Source: Anaerolineae bacterium (GTDB taxonomy: Bacteria; Chloroflexota; Anaerolineae; Aggregatilineales; J027). From it: a DNA stretch of 64,000 nt. The notes under the pieces were generated by a model. It saw only the letters and a program-made list of their open reading frames with translations. It did no database searches and was not told where the DNA came from. The translations under genes and the position numbers were made by a program. Numbering within the stretch: position 1 is the stretch's first letter; each line of letters begins with the position of its first letter. Shown here piece after piece: positions 7,957 through 15,291 of this stretch. The stretch is from contig JAJTXY010000015.1 of NCBI GenBank assembly GCA_021463865.1, positions 1 to 64,000 of the forward strand, given 5' to 3'.

Positions 7957-8268
7957 CTACCGACGGGTTGAAACCACCGAGTTATCACCACTGAAGGGAT
8001 TGGGCACATAGCGATCCGCGTGCCAATCATTGTGCCACTGGCCGGGATTATCCCCTTCATGAACCAGATACCGGAATTGGAAATCTTGGTCCAAGGGCAA
8101 ATCTATCGTAATTTGATAAGATTTGGCTTTTAGTTCCATCGGGGTCGCTTTTTCATCCCAGTTGTTAAAGTCACCAACCAGATAGACCTTAACGGAATCA
8201 GACGCAAGCGATTCTGGTAGAACAAAAGTCACTTTGCATTTAGTTTTCAGGAATTGCTTTTTTAACAT
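7957..8268 (-). CDS. Stand-alone CBM48 / isoamylase N-terminal domain protein
   Basis: This 103-residue protein consists of a single CBM48 (glycogen-binding, AMPK-beta-like) domain. Visible features are KVTFVLPESL, VKVYLVGDFNNWDEKATPM (the GDFNNW core), a basic/acidic strand, DFQFRYLVHEG (F-R-Y core) and WHNDWHADRYVPNPFSGDNSVV (conserved end). It has no catalytic domain and no signal peptide. It lies upstream of the debranching enzyme in the same direction with a 135-base gap, so a role in carrying or regulating glycogen enzymes is plausible. Stand-alone CBM48 proteins are known in several bacteria; the partner here is inferred from position only. Confidence 0.85.
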   Translation of the reverse strand: MLKKQFLKTKCKVTFVLPESLASDSVKVYLVGDFNNWDEKATPMELKAKSYQITIDLPLDQDFQFRYLVHEGDNPGQWHNDWHADRYVPNPFSGDNSVVSTRR

Positions 8269-8418
8269 CGAGTCTCCTCGCTTATGAACACTTATCCCTA
8301 TTGTACAAGCATTTTTTGTGAAAAATAAGGCTCTATTGCCGCAACTATTTGGCTGTCTTAACCAAATACTGGGGTTTTGATGTGGTGATTTTTACGAACC
8401 ACCCGATGATCTTTATCC

Positions 8419-9570
8419 TCACCTCCCTTGTACTCCCACACGCGGACTATCCAATGTATTGTTATTAGAGTATCCCGCCCGTGCAAAAATTTGACCATTC
8501 GCCCCAGTAGGCACCAACCAGCTAATCCGGCCACCATCACTCGGCAGTGGATCACGGCCCACGGTATATTGACTGCCGTCTGCCCCCACAAAATAGAAAT
8601 CAATATAGCTGGCATCTGTCGGCGCACCATTCCATGTAATCGTCACTGAGGCATTTGAGGTCAACAGATAGGTGCGGCCATCGAACCCGGAAAATGGCGT
8701 AATCTGCAAACTGCCTGTCCCAGTCACATAATTGGGATCATAAATCACGTGCAAAATATTAGAGGTCGTCGTGCCAAATTCGTTTTCAGCGACGGCAGTA
8801 AAAAATAATTCCGTATCGAATTCGCTAAACGTATACGAAACCCGCGTTCCATCAAAGGGGTCATTATCAACCCCCACCTGTACCGGTGCAGGGTCAATCG
8901 CCGTTGTTCCGGCATAATAGCGCACCCGATCCGCATCATTCAACACCCCGGCATCCAGCGCGACGGTGGGTTGCAGCGTAATCGAGACCCCATCCGAGCG
9001 TAACGAGGTCGGTGAGGCCACCAATTGCTGACGAAATACTGGGCGGTTGCCCGTCAATACACCTTGACTCTGTGTTGCTGTCGGGGTGCTGGTGCGAATC
9101 GTCGTAAGTGGCTGGGTTGGGACAATAAACGTGGGTGGAATGGTCAAGACCGCCGTCGCCCCAATCGGCAAACTGGGCAAATACATGACCTGCCCAACAA
9201 AAATTGAGTCGGCGTTGGTGATACAGTTGCCCTGCTGAATCGCATCTACCGTTGTGCCGAGATTAAATGCGAGACCGAAGAGCGTATCACCCGTCGAAAC
9301 CACATACGGCTGCCACCCCGCCGGAATGCTGCATGTCCCGGTTGAGGAAACATTGGAGGTTGGCACAATCACCGTCCCCCCAATAGCGACGGTTGGCGGT
9401 GCGAAGCCTTGAATGGTGGCGGTGGCGAAATATTGTTGGGTCAAAACGGCAGGATTGGGCGGCCCCGGCGTAATCGAAGCCAAACGCGCCGTTGGGGTTT
9501 CATCCTCACCACCCCCACACGCGACCAGTCCCCCCGCCAACACGATGATTAGGATAACCACTCGCCGCAT
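8419..9570 (-). CDS. LysM-domain lipoprotein
   Basis: A 383-residue exported lipoprotein. The N-terminus has a hydrophobic core and lipobox ending LAGGLVAC followed by GGGEDE, so lipidation at Cys is likely. Around residues 84-135 is a LysM domain (PYVVSTGDTLFGLAFNLGTT, with IFVGQVMYLPSLP), which binds peptidoglycan or related glycans. The rest is a Thr/Ser-rich linker and one or two beta-sandwich-like modules; the last part, with SASVTITWNG and IDFYFVGADGSQYTVGRDPLP, looks like a fibronectin-III-type fold. It has no recognised catalytic domain. It is a likely cell-surface or wall-anchored protein, next to but not obviously part of the DGR. Confidence 0.8.
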   Translation of the reverse strand: MRRVVILIIVLAGGLVACGGGEDETPTARLASITPGPPNPAVLTQQYFATATIQGFAPPTVAIGGTVIVPTSNVSSTGTCSIPAGWQPYVVSTGDTLFGLAFNLGTTVDAIQQGNCITNADSIFVGQVMYLPSLPIGATAVLTIPPTFIVPTQPLTTIRTSTPTATQSQGVLTGNRPVFRQQLVASPTSLRSDGVSITLQPTVALDAGVLNDADRVRYYAGTTAIDPAPVQVGVDNDPFDGTRVSYTFSEFDTELFFTAVAENEFGTTTSNILHVIYDPNYVTGTGSLQITPFSGFDGRTYLLTSNASVTITWNGAPTDASYIDFYFVGADGSQYTVGRDPLPSDGGRISWLVPTGANGQIFARAGYSNNNTLDSPRVGVQGR

Positions 9571-9844
9571 ACCCCAACCCTCTTTTCAATGGTTGTCTTT
9601 ATTTTAATGGTACGTGCGATAGGTCTACCAATCAACCCCTCACATGCGGGGGATATTAAAAATGGAGAATTTTTGAGGAGGGGATGTGCCGCCCGAACGT
9701 TCGACAAGCTACCAGAACGGACGGCACTATTTTATATTCGCCTGACTAAACAGGCAGGAACATCTGGCTCTCTTACTTCAAGCACACACCAACCGTCCTT
9801 AGACGTTTAGCATTCTGGCCTGAAGTCACACACCAAAGTAAGGT
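9571..9844. other. Spacer between LysM gene and DGR template repeat
   Basis: No convincing gene was found here. A short hairpin GCCTG(ACTAAA)CAGGC lies at 9740-9755. It may mark the end of the DGR transcript, but has no T-run. Confidence 0.3.
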
Positions 9845-9958
9845 CGCACACAACGGAAACCGATATTGTTGTTATCATTAGTGGGGTTGTTCCTGTTACG
9901 GTTCGCGGCGCGAAGGTTGTTGTCGTTGTTGTTGAACGAACCACCCCGCACCACACGG
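9845..9958 (-). repeat. DGR template repeat (TR)
   Basis: This 114-base block is the non-coding copy of the variable repeat at 11462-11575. Aligned by eye without gaps, the two differ at 20 positions, and every difference falls on an A of the TR (minus strand): 11 A-to-G and 9 A-to-T changes in the VR, with 31 template A in total and no change at any of the 83 other sites. Adenine-specific change is the hallmark of DGR mutagenic retrohoming. On the minus strand the TR would read as an FGE C-terminus with runs of AAC (Asn) codons, ending IGFRCVR, just as in other FGE-type DGR templates. It starts 47 bases after the stop of the Avd-like gene, which is a usual place. The first 20 bases (9845-9864) are identical to the VR and would correspond to the IMH region. 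Confidence 0.97.
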
Positions 9959-10005
9959 CTGTGGCTCCCCAGAGTCCCTACACAACGGACTTTTGGATTG
10001 TCCGA

Positions 10006-10341
10006 TTATGCCGATGTCTTCAACCATCCTCCCAACAAGCGACCTATTTCTGTCACTTGCTGCGACGCATAACCATATTGAGGATAAGTCGTGTATTTCA
10101 ATTCCGTTGCCAAACGTAGATAGGCTCGTAACTTATCAAGTTCATTATCTGCTTGATACAGTTTAGCGCGAGATTGTTTGCTTTGAGCCGCTACTATCAA
10201 ACATTCATGAAAAGTGAACATAGCATCTTCGATACGTTTTGCCAAACGGAAACGTTCATACTTAGGAAACTTTCGGGTGTGATCGAGTAACCACACCATA
10301 AATACCTCTGTTTTCACGAAAATTGGGGATTGTTCAGCCAC
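10006..10341 (-). CDS. avd: Avd-like DGR accessory protein (four-helix bundle)
   Basis: A 111-residue, basic and mostly helical protein that overlaps the 3' end of the RT gene by 8 bases. Signatures fit the four-helix-bundle Avd/bAvd family: an early WLLDHTRKFPKYERFRLAKRI helix, a middle FHECLIVAAQ segment and LDKLRAYLRLATEL with a late GRLLGGWLK. In studied DGRs Avd binds RT as a barrel-shaped pentamer and is needed for template RNA copying. Its place between RT and TR strengthens the call. The gene starts at ATG 10341; its stop is 47 bases from the TR. Confidence 0.92.
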   Translation of the reverse strand: MAEQSPIFVKTEVFMVWLLDHTRKFPKYERFRLAKRIEDAMFTFHECLIVAAQSKQSRAKLYQADNELDKLRAYLRLATELKYTTYPQYGYASQQVTEIGRLLGGWLKTSA

Positions 10342-11392
10342 TTAGCTCCACACCTAATAATTTTGCTCGTAATTTCCATGTATCTCCGTGCTGAACATGC
10401 CCAACCCACGCCCGCACACTGTTATCTAACGCCTTGCGCTCAATAATCCCTTGCCTAAACAAGTCGTAGTTTCGTCTAAAGCGCCGCTGATATTGCAGCC
10501 CTTTGCTTTGTTTAAGCCGACGATATTCTGGATAAACCGTGAACCCTAAAAATGGTATTCCTTGCTGGACTGGACGCAATTGAGCACGAGTTTCATGTAT
10601 GGTCAGTCTCAGCTTTGCCAAAAACTCAATGACTTGAAGCCGCCACTCGATCAATGTTGCTTTATCATCTGCGAACAGCAAAAAATCATCCACATAGCGG
10701 AGATAACCACAACATTTTAGTTGGTGTTTCACAAATTGGTCAAGATCATTCAAGTACACATTCGCCCAAAACTGCGAGGTCAAATTGCCAATCGGTAATC
10801 CGCGTGGACGTGCGGTTGCAAACAAGTCATCGCTTTCAAACCAACGCATCTGATATTCGTCTTGCAACACCCCGGCACCGCTATCAATAATCTTTTGACA
10901 GAGCGTTAGGGTTAAATTATCTGCAAGTGTATGGGCAAGTGTTTTTTTCAAAATGGCATGGTCTATCGCAGGGAAAAATTGCTGCACATCACACGGCAAA
11001 ACATATTTGAATCGGCGCATAAAATAGGTACAGCGATCCAGCGCCTTATGTGTCCCCTTCCCTACTCGATTGGCGTAGCTATCGTCAATAAATTTGCCCT
11101 CGAAAATTGGCCCAATCACGTTACAAAGTGCATGGTGTACTACTCTATCTCGAAACGGCGCGGCACTAATTTTTCGTCGTTTTGGTTCATGCACCGTAAA
11201 ACTCATATAACCACCCGGTTGGTACGTCTGGTCAAGTAAGGCTTCGTGGAGCATCCATAACTCGGTTCCCAAATGGCGCTCAAACCTCGCCGCTGCCATT
11301 GTATGCCGCTTACCCCGTCGGGCTTTTTTCCATGCCACCATCAAATTGGCGAATTCATAAATTTGTGGATACAGATTCTTATACGTTTTCAA
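10334..11392 (-). CDS. DGR-type reverse transcriptase
   Basis: A 352-residue RT of the DGR clade. Motifs in order: basic KRRKISAAPFRDRVVHHAL (residues about 71-89), the first catalytic Asp in VLPCDVQQFFPAIDH (D135), the clade-specific GLPIGNLTSQ (about 198-207) in place of the retroviral QGxxxSP, and the catalytic YVDD box in LRYVDDFLLFADD (about 233-236). The tail has the thumb-like GFTVYPEYRRLK. It lacks maturase or endonuclease domains, as expected for DGRs. It copies TR RNA into mutagenised cDNA. The gene starts 59 bases after the target stop codon and overlaps avd, so one transcript probably carries all parts. Not a group II intron RT because the intron-type domains and RNA are missing. 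Confidence 0.95.
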   Translation of the reverse strand: MKTYKNLYPQIYEFANLMVAWKKARRGKRHTMAAARFERHLGTELWMLHEALLDQTYQPGGYMSFTVHEPKRRKISAAPFRDRVVHHALCNVIGPIFEGKFIDDSYANRVGKGTHKALDRCTYFMRRFKYVLPCDVQQFFPAIDHAILKKTLAHTLADNLTLTLCQKIIDSGAGVLQDEYQMRWFESDDLFATARPRGLPIGNLTSQFWANVYLNDLDQFVKHQLKCCGYLRYVDDFLLFADDKATLIEWRLQVIEFLAKLRLTIHETRAQLRPVQQGIPFLGFTVYPEYRRLKQSKGLQYQRRFRRNYDLFRQGIIERKALDNSVRAWVGHVQHGDTWKLRAKLLGVELSG

Positions 11393-11423
11393 GGTCCGTC
11401 AATTTCGCCGCTTTGCAGAAGTG

Positions 11424-11449
11424 CAGAATTACAGAAATCAGAATTACAG
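11424..11449. repeat. 11-base direct repeat just downstream of VR
   Basis: CAGAATTACAG occurs at 11424-11434 and 11439-11449 (plus strand), between the target stop codon and the RT start. Some DGRs have a hairpin or other structure directly after the VR that aids homing; here it is a direct repeat rather than a hairpin. Confidence 0.5.
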
Positions 11450-11451
11450 TA

Positions 11452-13272
11452 TTAATCAGAGCGCACACAACGGAAACCGATACCGACGTAATCACTAGAG
11501 GGGAAGTCCCAGACACGGACCGCGGCGCGAAGGTTGTAGTCGTCGTCGCCGAACGAACCACCCCGCACCACACGGTAATCATACTCACTATTATTATCTT
11601 CCGCTTTTACTGGATCATAGGGATACGTCAGATACCACGAACTGCTCCACTCCCAAACGCTCCCACTCATATCCATCGCCCCCACCCACGACTGGCCTTT
11701 AGGCCGACTCCCTACATCAGCGGTCACGCTATTGGAGTTGCCAGAATATACCACATTGTCGGCTACAAAGTCATCTCCCCAAGGATATTCCCAATTACTC
11801 GGCCCACGCGCCGCATATTCCCATTCTTTTTCGGTGGGCAACCGTGCCCCGCGCCATTCACAATAGGCCGTCGCCTGAAACCACGTCACACGATTAATCG
11901 GCTGTGTAGCACGAGTGGAATAGTCACTAGCAGTTGTTTCGGTACACCCCCCCTCCGCCACACATGCCGCATAATCGCCGCGTGTCACCTCATATTTATC
12001 AATCCAGAACCGCGCATCAAAACACTGCTCCTCAACTGGTTGTTCATCACTGGCCCCATCCTCGCTCCCCATCATAAAACACCCTACTGGCACCAGCACC
12101 ATCGTCGCGCCATTAATCACTTCCTCGTGCGGCGCCCACTCCTCGTTTTGATCCACCCGCTCAAGACCTAATGGCGTTGATGTTGGCGTAGATGTATAGG
12201 TCGGTGTACTTGTGGAGCTAGGCGTAAAGGTTGCGGTGGGTGTTGGGGTATTGGTGGAGCTAGGCGTAAAAGTCGCCGTCGGTGTATGGGTTTCTGCCGT
12301 CGCAGTCTCCCAATAGATATTGGTCAGTTCCATCGCCACTGTCGCCGGACGATTTTCAGTCTCGGAAGGGGTGACGGTGGGGGTAGGCGTCGAAGTCGGC
12401 GTGGCTGTCCAGTTGGTTGCCGTCCCGGTTTTCTGTTCTGCAACCAACGTTTCGGCTTCTTCGCGTGGTGACAAAGTTGCCGTTTCTGTCGGGTCGCTAA
12501 TCTCCGTCGCGGCGTCTGTTATCGTCTCCGTCGGCTTATCGGTAGGGTTTTCCGTTGGGGATGGATTTTGGGCAATCGCAGGTGATGTATTGGTGGCTGT
12601 ATCCCGCGAATCGTCCTTGTTGTCATCCCCACCCAACACCCCCGACAGCGTAATCCCAATCGCCGCAACAACGATCAACAAAATGAGTCCCGCCCCTCCC
12701 GCCACCATAGAATTCAATTTTCGCGGGGATGATTTTGGCTGCGGTGGTATTGGAATAGGCAACGTGATAGTTGTCGGGTTTTGATTCACCGTTGCTTGTT
12801 CTTGATGTCTATCCGGCACATTCGGGCGCGGTGTGACGGGTGTCCATAATGGTTTGGGGCGACGGGCTGGAATGCGCTCCGATTGTTTGTTAATCGCAGC
12901 AATCAGCTTGTTATACGCCCGATTATCGTCCACCCCGCCGGACATATCCACATACTGAATATCATCCAGTTCCGGCGGGATGCGCGTGCGTCCGCGTGCC
13001 TGCACCGTAATGATAATCTTTTGCAATCGACGGGCTTCTTGAAATTCCGCATAACAATACGGCGATTCAACAGACTCATTCGACAGCACATACAGGAAAA
13101 TATCGCAGGCGTCTATCTGTCGCAGGATTTCTTGCCACCAATGGTCACCCCCGCGCAAATTGTCATCAAACCAAATATTCGGGTAATCATACGCCTCGCG
13201 CAAACGATCCACCAGCGGCCCAACAAACGCATCTCGGTCAACTCGGCTGTAACTGACAAAAATTTTCGCCAT
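11452..13272 (-). CDS. TIR - transmembrane - FGE/C-type-lectin DGR target protein
   Basis: A 606-residue protein with, from the N-terminus: a TIR domain (about 1-135; MAKIFVSYSRVDRDAF, WFDDNLRGGDHWWQEI, FLYVLSNESVESPYCYAEF, with E76 at the usual NADase glutamate position), a basic/Pro linker, one transmembrane helix (about 189-213), a long Thr/Pro/Ser/Glu-rich spacer (about 215-385, with imperfect TPTATFTPSS repeats), and an FGE-sulfatase-type C-type-lectin fold (about 385-606; MVLVPVGCFMMGSED, WIDKYEVTRGDY, GARLPTEKEWEYAARG, VRGGSFGDDD). The VR encodes about residues 566-604, the ligand-binding face. This predicts a single-pass receptor: a diversified lectin-like end outside and a TIR effector inside. 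TIR domains of this type can degrade NAD or signal by cyclic nucleotides; which applies here is unknown. Confidence 0.92.
   Translation of the reverse strand: MAKIFVSYSRVDRDAFVGPLVDRLREAYDYPNIWFDDNLRGGDHWWQEILRQIDACDIFLYVLSNESVESPYCYAEFQEARRLQKIIITVQARGRTRIPPELDDIQYVDMSGGVDDNRAYNKLIAAINKQSERIPARRPKPLWTPVTPRPNVPDRHQEQATVNQNPTTITLPIPIPPQPKSSPRKLNSMVAGGAGLILLIVVAAIGITLSGVLGGDDNKDDSRDTATNTSPAIAQNPSPTENPTDKPTETITDAATEISDPTETATLSPREEAETLVAEQKTGTATNWTATPTSTPTPTVTPSETENRPATVAMELTNIYWETATAETHTPTATFTPSSTNTPTPTATFTPSSTSTPTYTSTPTSTPLGLERVDQNEEWAPHEEVINGATMVLVPVGCFMMGSEDGASDEQPVEEQCFDARFWIDKYEVTRGDYAACVAEGGCTETTASDYSTRATQPINRVTWFQATAYCEWRGARLPTEKEWEYAARGPSNWEYPWGDDFVADNVVYSGNSNSVTADVGSRPKGQSWVGAMDMSGSVWEWSSSWYLTYPYDPVKAEDNNSEYDYRVVRGGSFGDDDYNLRAAVRVWDFPSSDYVGIGFRCVRSD
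11462..11575 (-). repeat. DGR variable repeat (VR)
   Basis: The VR sits at the 3' end of the target gene and differs from TR at 20 of 114 positions, all template A. Fourteen codons change: mostly Asn (AAC/AAT) into Gly, Asp, Tyr, Val, Phe or Ser, plus Arg to Trp and Thr to Ser. The 3' 20 bases of the coding strand (11462-11481) are identical to TR and give the likely initiation-of-mutagenic-homing (IMH) site, encoding GFRCVR. Confidence 0.97.
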
Positions 13273-13320
13273 AAGTCATATTCGTATTCTTTGTGGGGAG
13301 GGCATTAATCACAGTGGATA

Positions 13321-13329
13321 AGTATAGCA
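13321..13329 (-). promoter_or_regulatory. Extended -10 promoter candidate of the DGR target gene
   Basis: Minus strand TGCTATACT is an extended -10 (TGn + TATACT). A poor -35 (TTTTGA) lies 17 bases upstream. It stands about 49 bases before the start codon at 13272. Confidence 0.45.
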
Positions 13330-13378
13330 CCAACTTACCGCCATCAAAACATTTCCCGCCTTATATCTTTTTCAATCT

Positions 13379-13394
13379 TAGAACAATTGTTCTA
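13379..13394. promoter_or_regulatory. Perfect 16-base palindrome upstream of the DGR target
   Basis: TAGAACAATTGTTCTA is a perfect palindrome with a GAAC-N4-GTTC core. That core matches the Gram-positive-type LexA (SOS) box, though other regulators use similar sites. It is about 50 bases upstream of the -10 candidate, so if used it would be an upstream operator or activator site. Confidence 0.45.
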
Positions 13395-13492
13395 TAAATC
13401 TCCCGCATAAATCCGTAACTGCCGTTACGCTTTTATGGCCCTCTCCAATATCGAATTTTCTCCGATGGCTTATGGATACCCTTTTAAGACAA

Positions 13493-15181
13493 TTAAGATT
13501 CTGCACCGATTTCTTTCCCCCGTCCCCGCCGCAGCATATCGGGAATCTGCCGCACTTCTTCCACTTTGAAGATCAGCGCCCCGATCAGGAAAAAGACCCC
13601 GCCGAGCACCCCGCCAACACCTGCCCGTGCTAACCCAGCAAACCGACCCGTTCCCTCAAAAATCGAATGGGCCAGCACATAATCTACCAAAAACACTGGA
13701 ATCGCCATCAACACCGTCGCCGCGAGGGTACGAATAATGGCGGTCTGGATACGCGATTCGTCCACATCATGCCAGCGCCGCTTCAAAATCATGAACATCA
13801 ACCCCAACTCAACCATAAACGACACCAGATAGCCAATCGCGGGGCCACCCACCCCCAACGGCCCATACAAACTGATGCCATCTACATTATCGTAAATTAG
13901 ATAGCCGACCATGACCACCACCACCGTCGCCACCGTCGCCACTGCCGAAACCAACAAGGGCGTCATGGTGTCTTTCATGGCATAAAACGCCCGGGTCACG
14001 ACCTCATGCACCGCTTGGAACACCAGCGCAATCCCCATGATCTGCACCACTGCATAGACTAAACGCGCCTCATCGGGGTCGGTGAACAAAATTTGCACCG
14101 CAGGTCGCCCAATCAAAATCATGCCTGCCCCCGCCGGGATACACCCCACCAGAATGAAGCGTACCGCCTGCGAGAACATCTTGCGCCGCTGTTCCACATC
14201 CCCCAATTCTGTCAACGCTGCCAACGATGGGAATATCACAAAGGCCATCGCCGTGCCAATCAGCGCTTCGGGGATGTCCATAATCCGCACGCCCCAACCG
14301 AACGCACTCAGCGCCCCTTCCCCCAACCGTGACGCAATATTGCTGATAGCAAATAGGTTGATCGCAAACAGGCCGCTTGCCAGAATACGCGGAATCAAAA
14401 GGCGCACCACATGACGCAGTTGGGGGTCTTTCCAGCCGAGTGTTGGACTCCATTTGGCTTTAAACCGGAACAATCCGGGCACTTGAATCGAAAAATGTAG
14501 CAGTGCCCCCAAGACCGTCCCCCATGCCACCCCATAAATCCCGAATGGGCCAGTAAAGACAATCACGCCAAACAGCAGGCCGAGGTCATAAAAAATCGGC
14601 GCGAGGACGGGCAGCAAAAAGTGGTTATGCCCATTCAGCACCCCCGTAAACAGGCTGCTGAGAGGAAAAATCATGACTGTTATCAGCAGAATCCGCATCA
14701 ATTCAACCGTCTGTTTGACCTCGCCATCGCTAAATCCGGGGGCTAAGATTTCGCGCACCAGTAGCGGGGCCATCACCAACACCATCACTCCCAACACCAA
14801 GCTGATAATCAGCATGGTATTAAACACTTGACTCGCCAGCCGCCATGCCCCCGCACCATCCCGCCGATTGAGCAGGCCGCTAAACAGCGGAATAAACGCC
14901 ACCGACACCGCCCCTACCCCGATCAACCGAATGATATTGTCGGGAATCAGGCTCGCCGCAACATAGGTATCTTGATCAGAACTTACACCAAAGCGATCCG
15001 TTAGAATCACCACCTGCCCCAAGCTGACTAGCTTCGTCGCCAAAAAGCCAATCATCACGACCAGCGTGGAGCGGATTAGTCGCTTGGCGCTTAAGGGGGC
15101 GGCGTGGCGTGTGGGGTCATCCGCCTCAGCGTCGGGGGGCGGGATAATGGGATTTTCTAGGGGGTCGGGTGTTTGGGTCAT
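13493..15181 (-). CDS. murJ: Lipid II flippase MurJ (MviN)
   Basis: A 562-residue membrane protein of the MurJ/MviN part of the MOP superfamily, with about 14 transmembrane helices. Family features include LIRSTLVVMIGFLATKL and LGQVVILTDRFGVSSDQDTY near the start, FIPLFSGLLNRRDG, the long VLAPIFYDLGLLFG and IYGVAWGTVLGALLHF segments, and REVVTR/FYAMKDTMTP-like region (HEVVTRAFYAMKDTMTPL). It flips lipid-linked peptidoglycan precursor across the inner membrane. It has an N-terminal hydrophilic extension (about 30 residues) rich in Pro and Asp. It is transcribed alone, separated by 220 bases from the DGR target start downstream. Confidence 0.92.
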   Translation of the reverse strand: MTQTPDPLENPIIPPPDAEADDPTRHAAPLSAKRLIRSTLVVMIGFLATKLVSLGQVVILTDRFGVSSDQDTYVAASLIPDNIIRLIGVGAVSVAFIPLFSGLLNRRDGAGAWRLASQVFNTMLIISLVLGVMVLVMAPLLVREILAPGFSDGEVKQTVELMRILLITVMIFPLSSLFTGVLNGHNHFLLPVLAPIFYDLGLLFGVIVFTGPFGIYGVAWGTVLGALLHFSIQVPGLFRFKAKWSPTLGWKDPQLRHVVRLLIPRILASGLFAINLFAISNIASRLGEGALSAFGWGVRIMDIPEALIGTAMAFVIFPSLAALTELGDVEQRRKMFSQAVRFILVGCIPAGAGMILIGRPAVQILFTDPDEARLVYAVVQIMGIALVFQAVHEVVTRAFYAMKDTMTPLLVSAVATVATVVVVMVGYLIYDNVDGISLYGPLGVGGPAIGYLVSFMVELGLMFMILKRRWHDVDESRIQTAIIRTLAATVLMAIPVFLVDYVLAHSIFEGTGRFAGLARAGVGGVLGGVFFLIGALIFKVEEVRQIPDMLRRGRGKEIGAES

Positions 15182-15291
15182 GCCAATGCCTCAACTGCAT
15201 CATATCGAAAACAAGTCGGGCATTGTACCGCAGTTATAGGGGTGGGACTAGCTGATATAGGTCAAAAGCAGGGCAATAACAAACTATGGAT

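Larger units (their letters stand above)
9845..13272 (-). mobile_element. Complete diversity-generating retroelement (target-VR, RT, Avd, TR)
   Basis: All DGR parts are present in the order target gene with VR at its 3' end, reverse transcriptase, Avd-like accessory protein, template repeat, all on the minus strand within 3.4 kb. DGRs copy TR RNA into cDNA with errors at A and paste it into the VR, changing a ligand-binding surface. Nothing suggests that the element can excise; it is a beneficial resident rather than a transposon. Confidence 0.95.

Noticed and set aside
9589-9810. Plus-strand frame of 73 residues in the spacer before TR
   Set aside because: No ribosome site, no domain, and it crosses a hairpin.
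10334-11392. Group II intron maturase
   Set aside because: The RT has DGR-type motifs, lacks maturase and endonuclease domains, and no intron RNA domains V/VI were seen.
12190-12280. Minisatellite in the target stalk
   Set aside because: The repeats simply encode the Thr/Pro-rich stalk and show no sign of an independent element.
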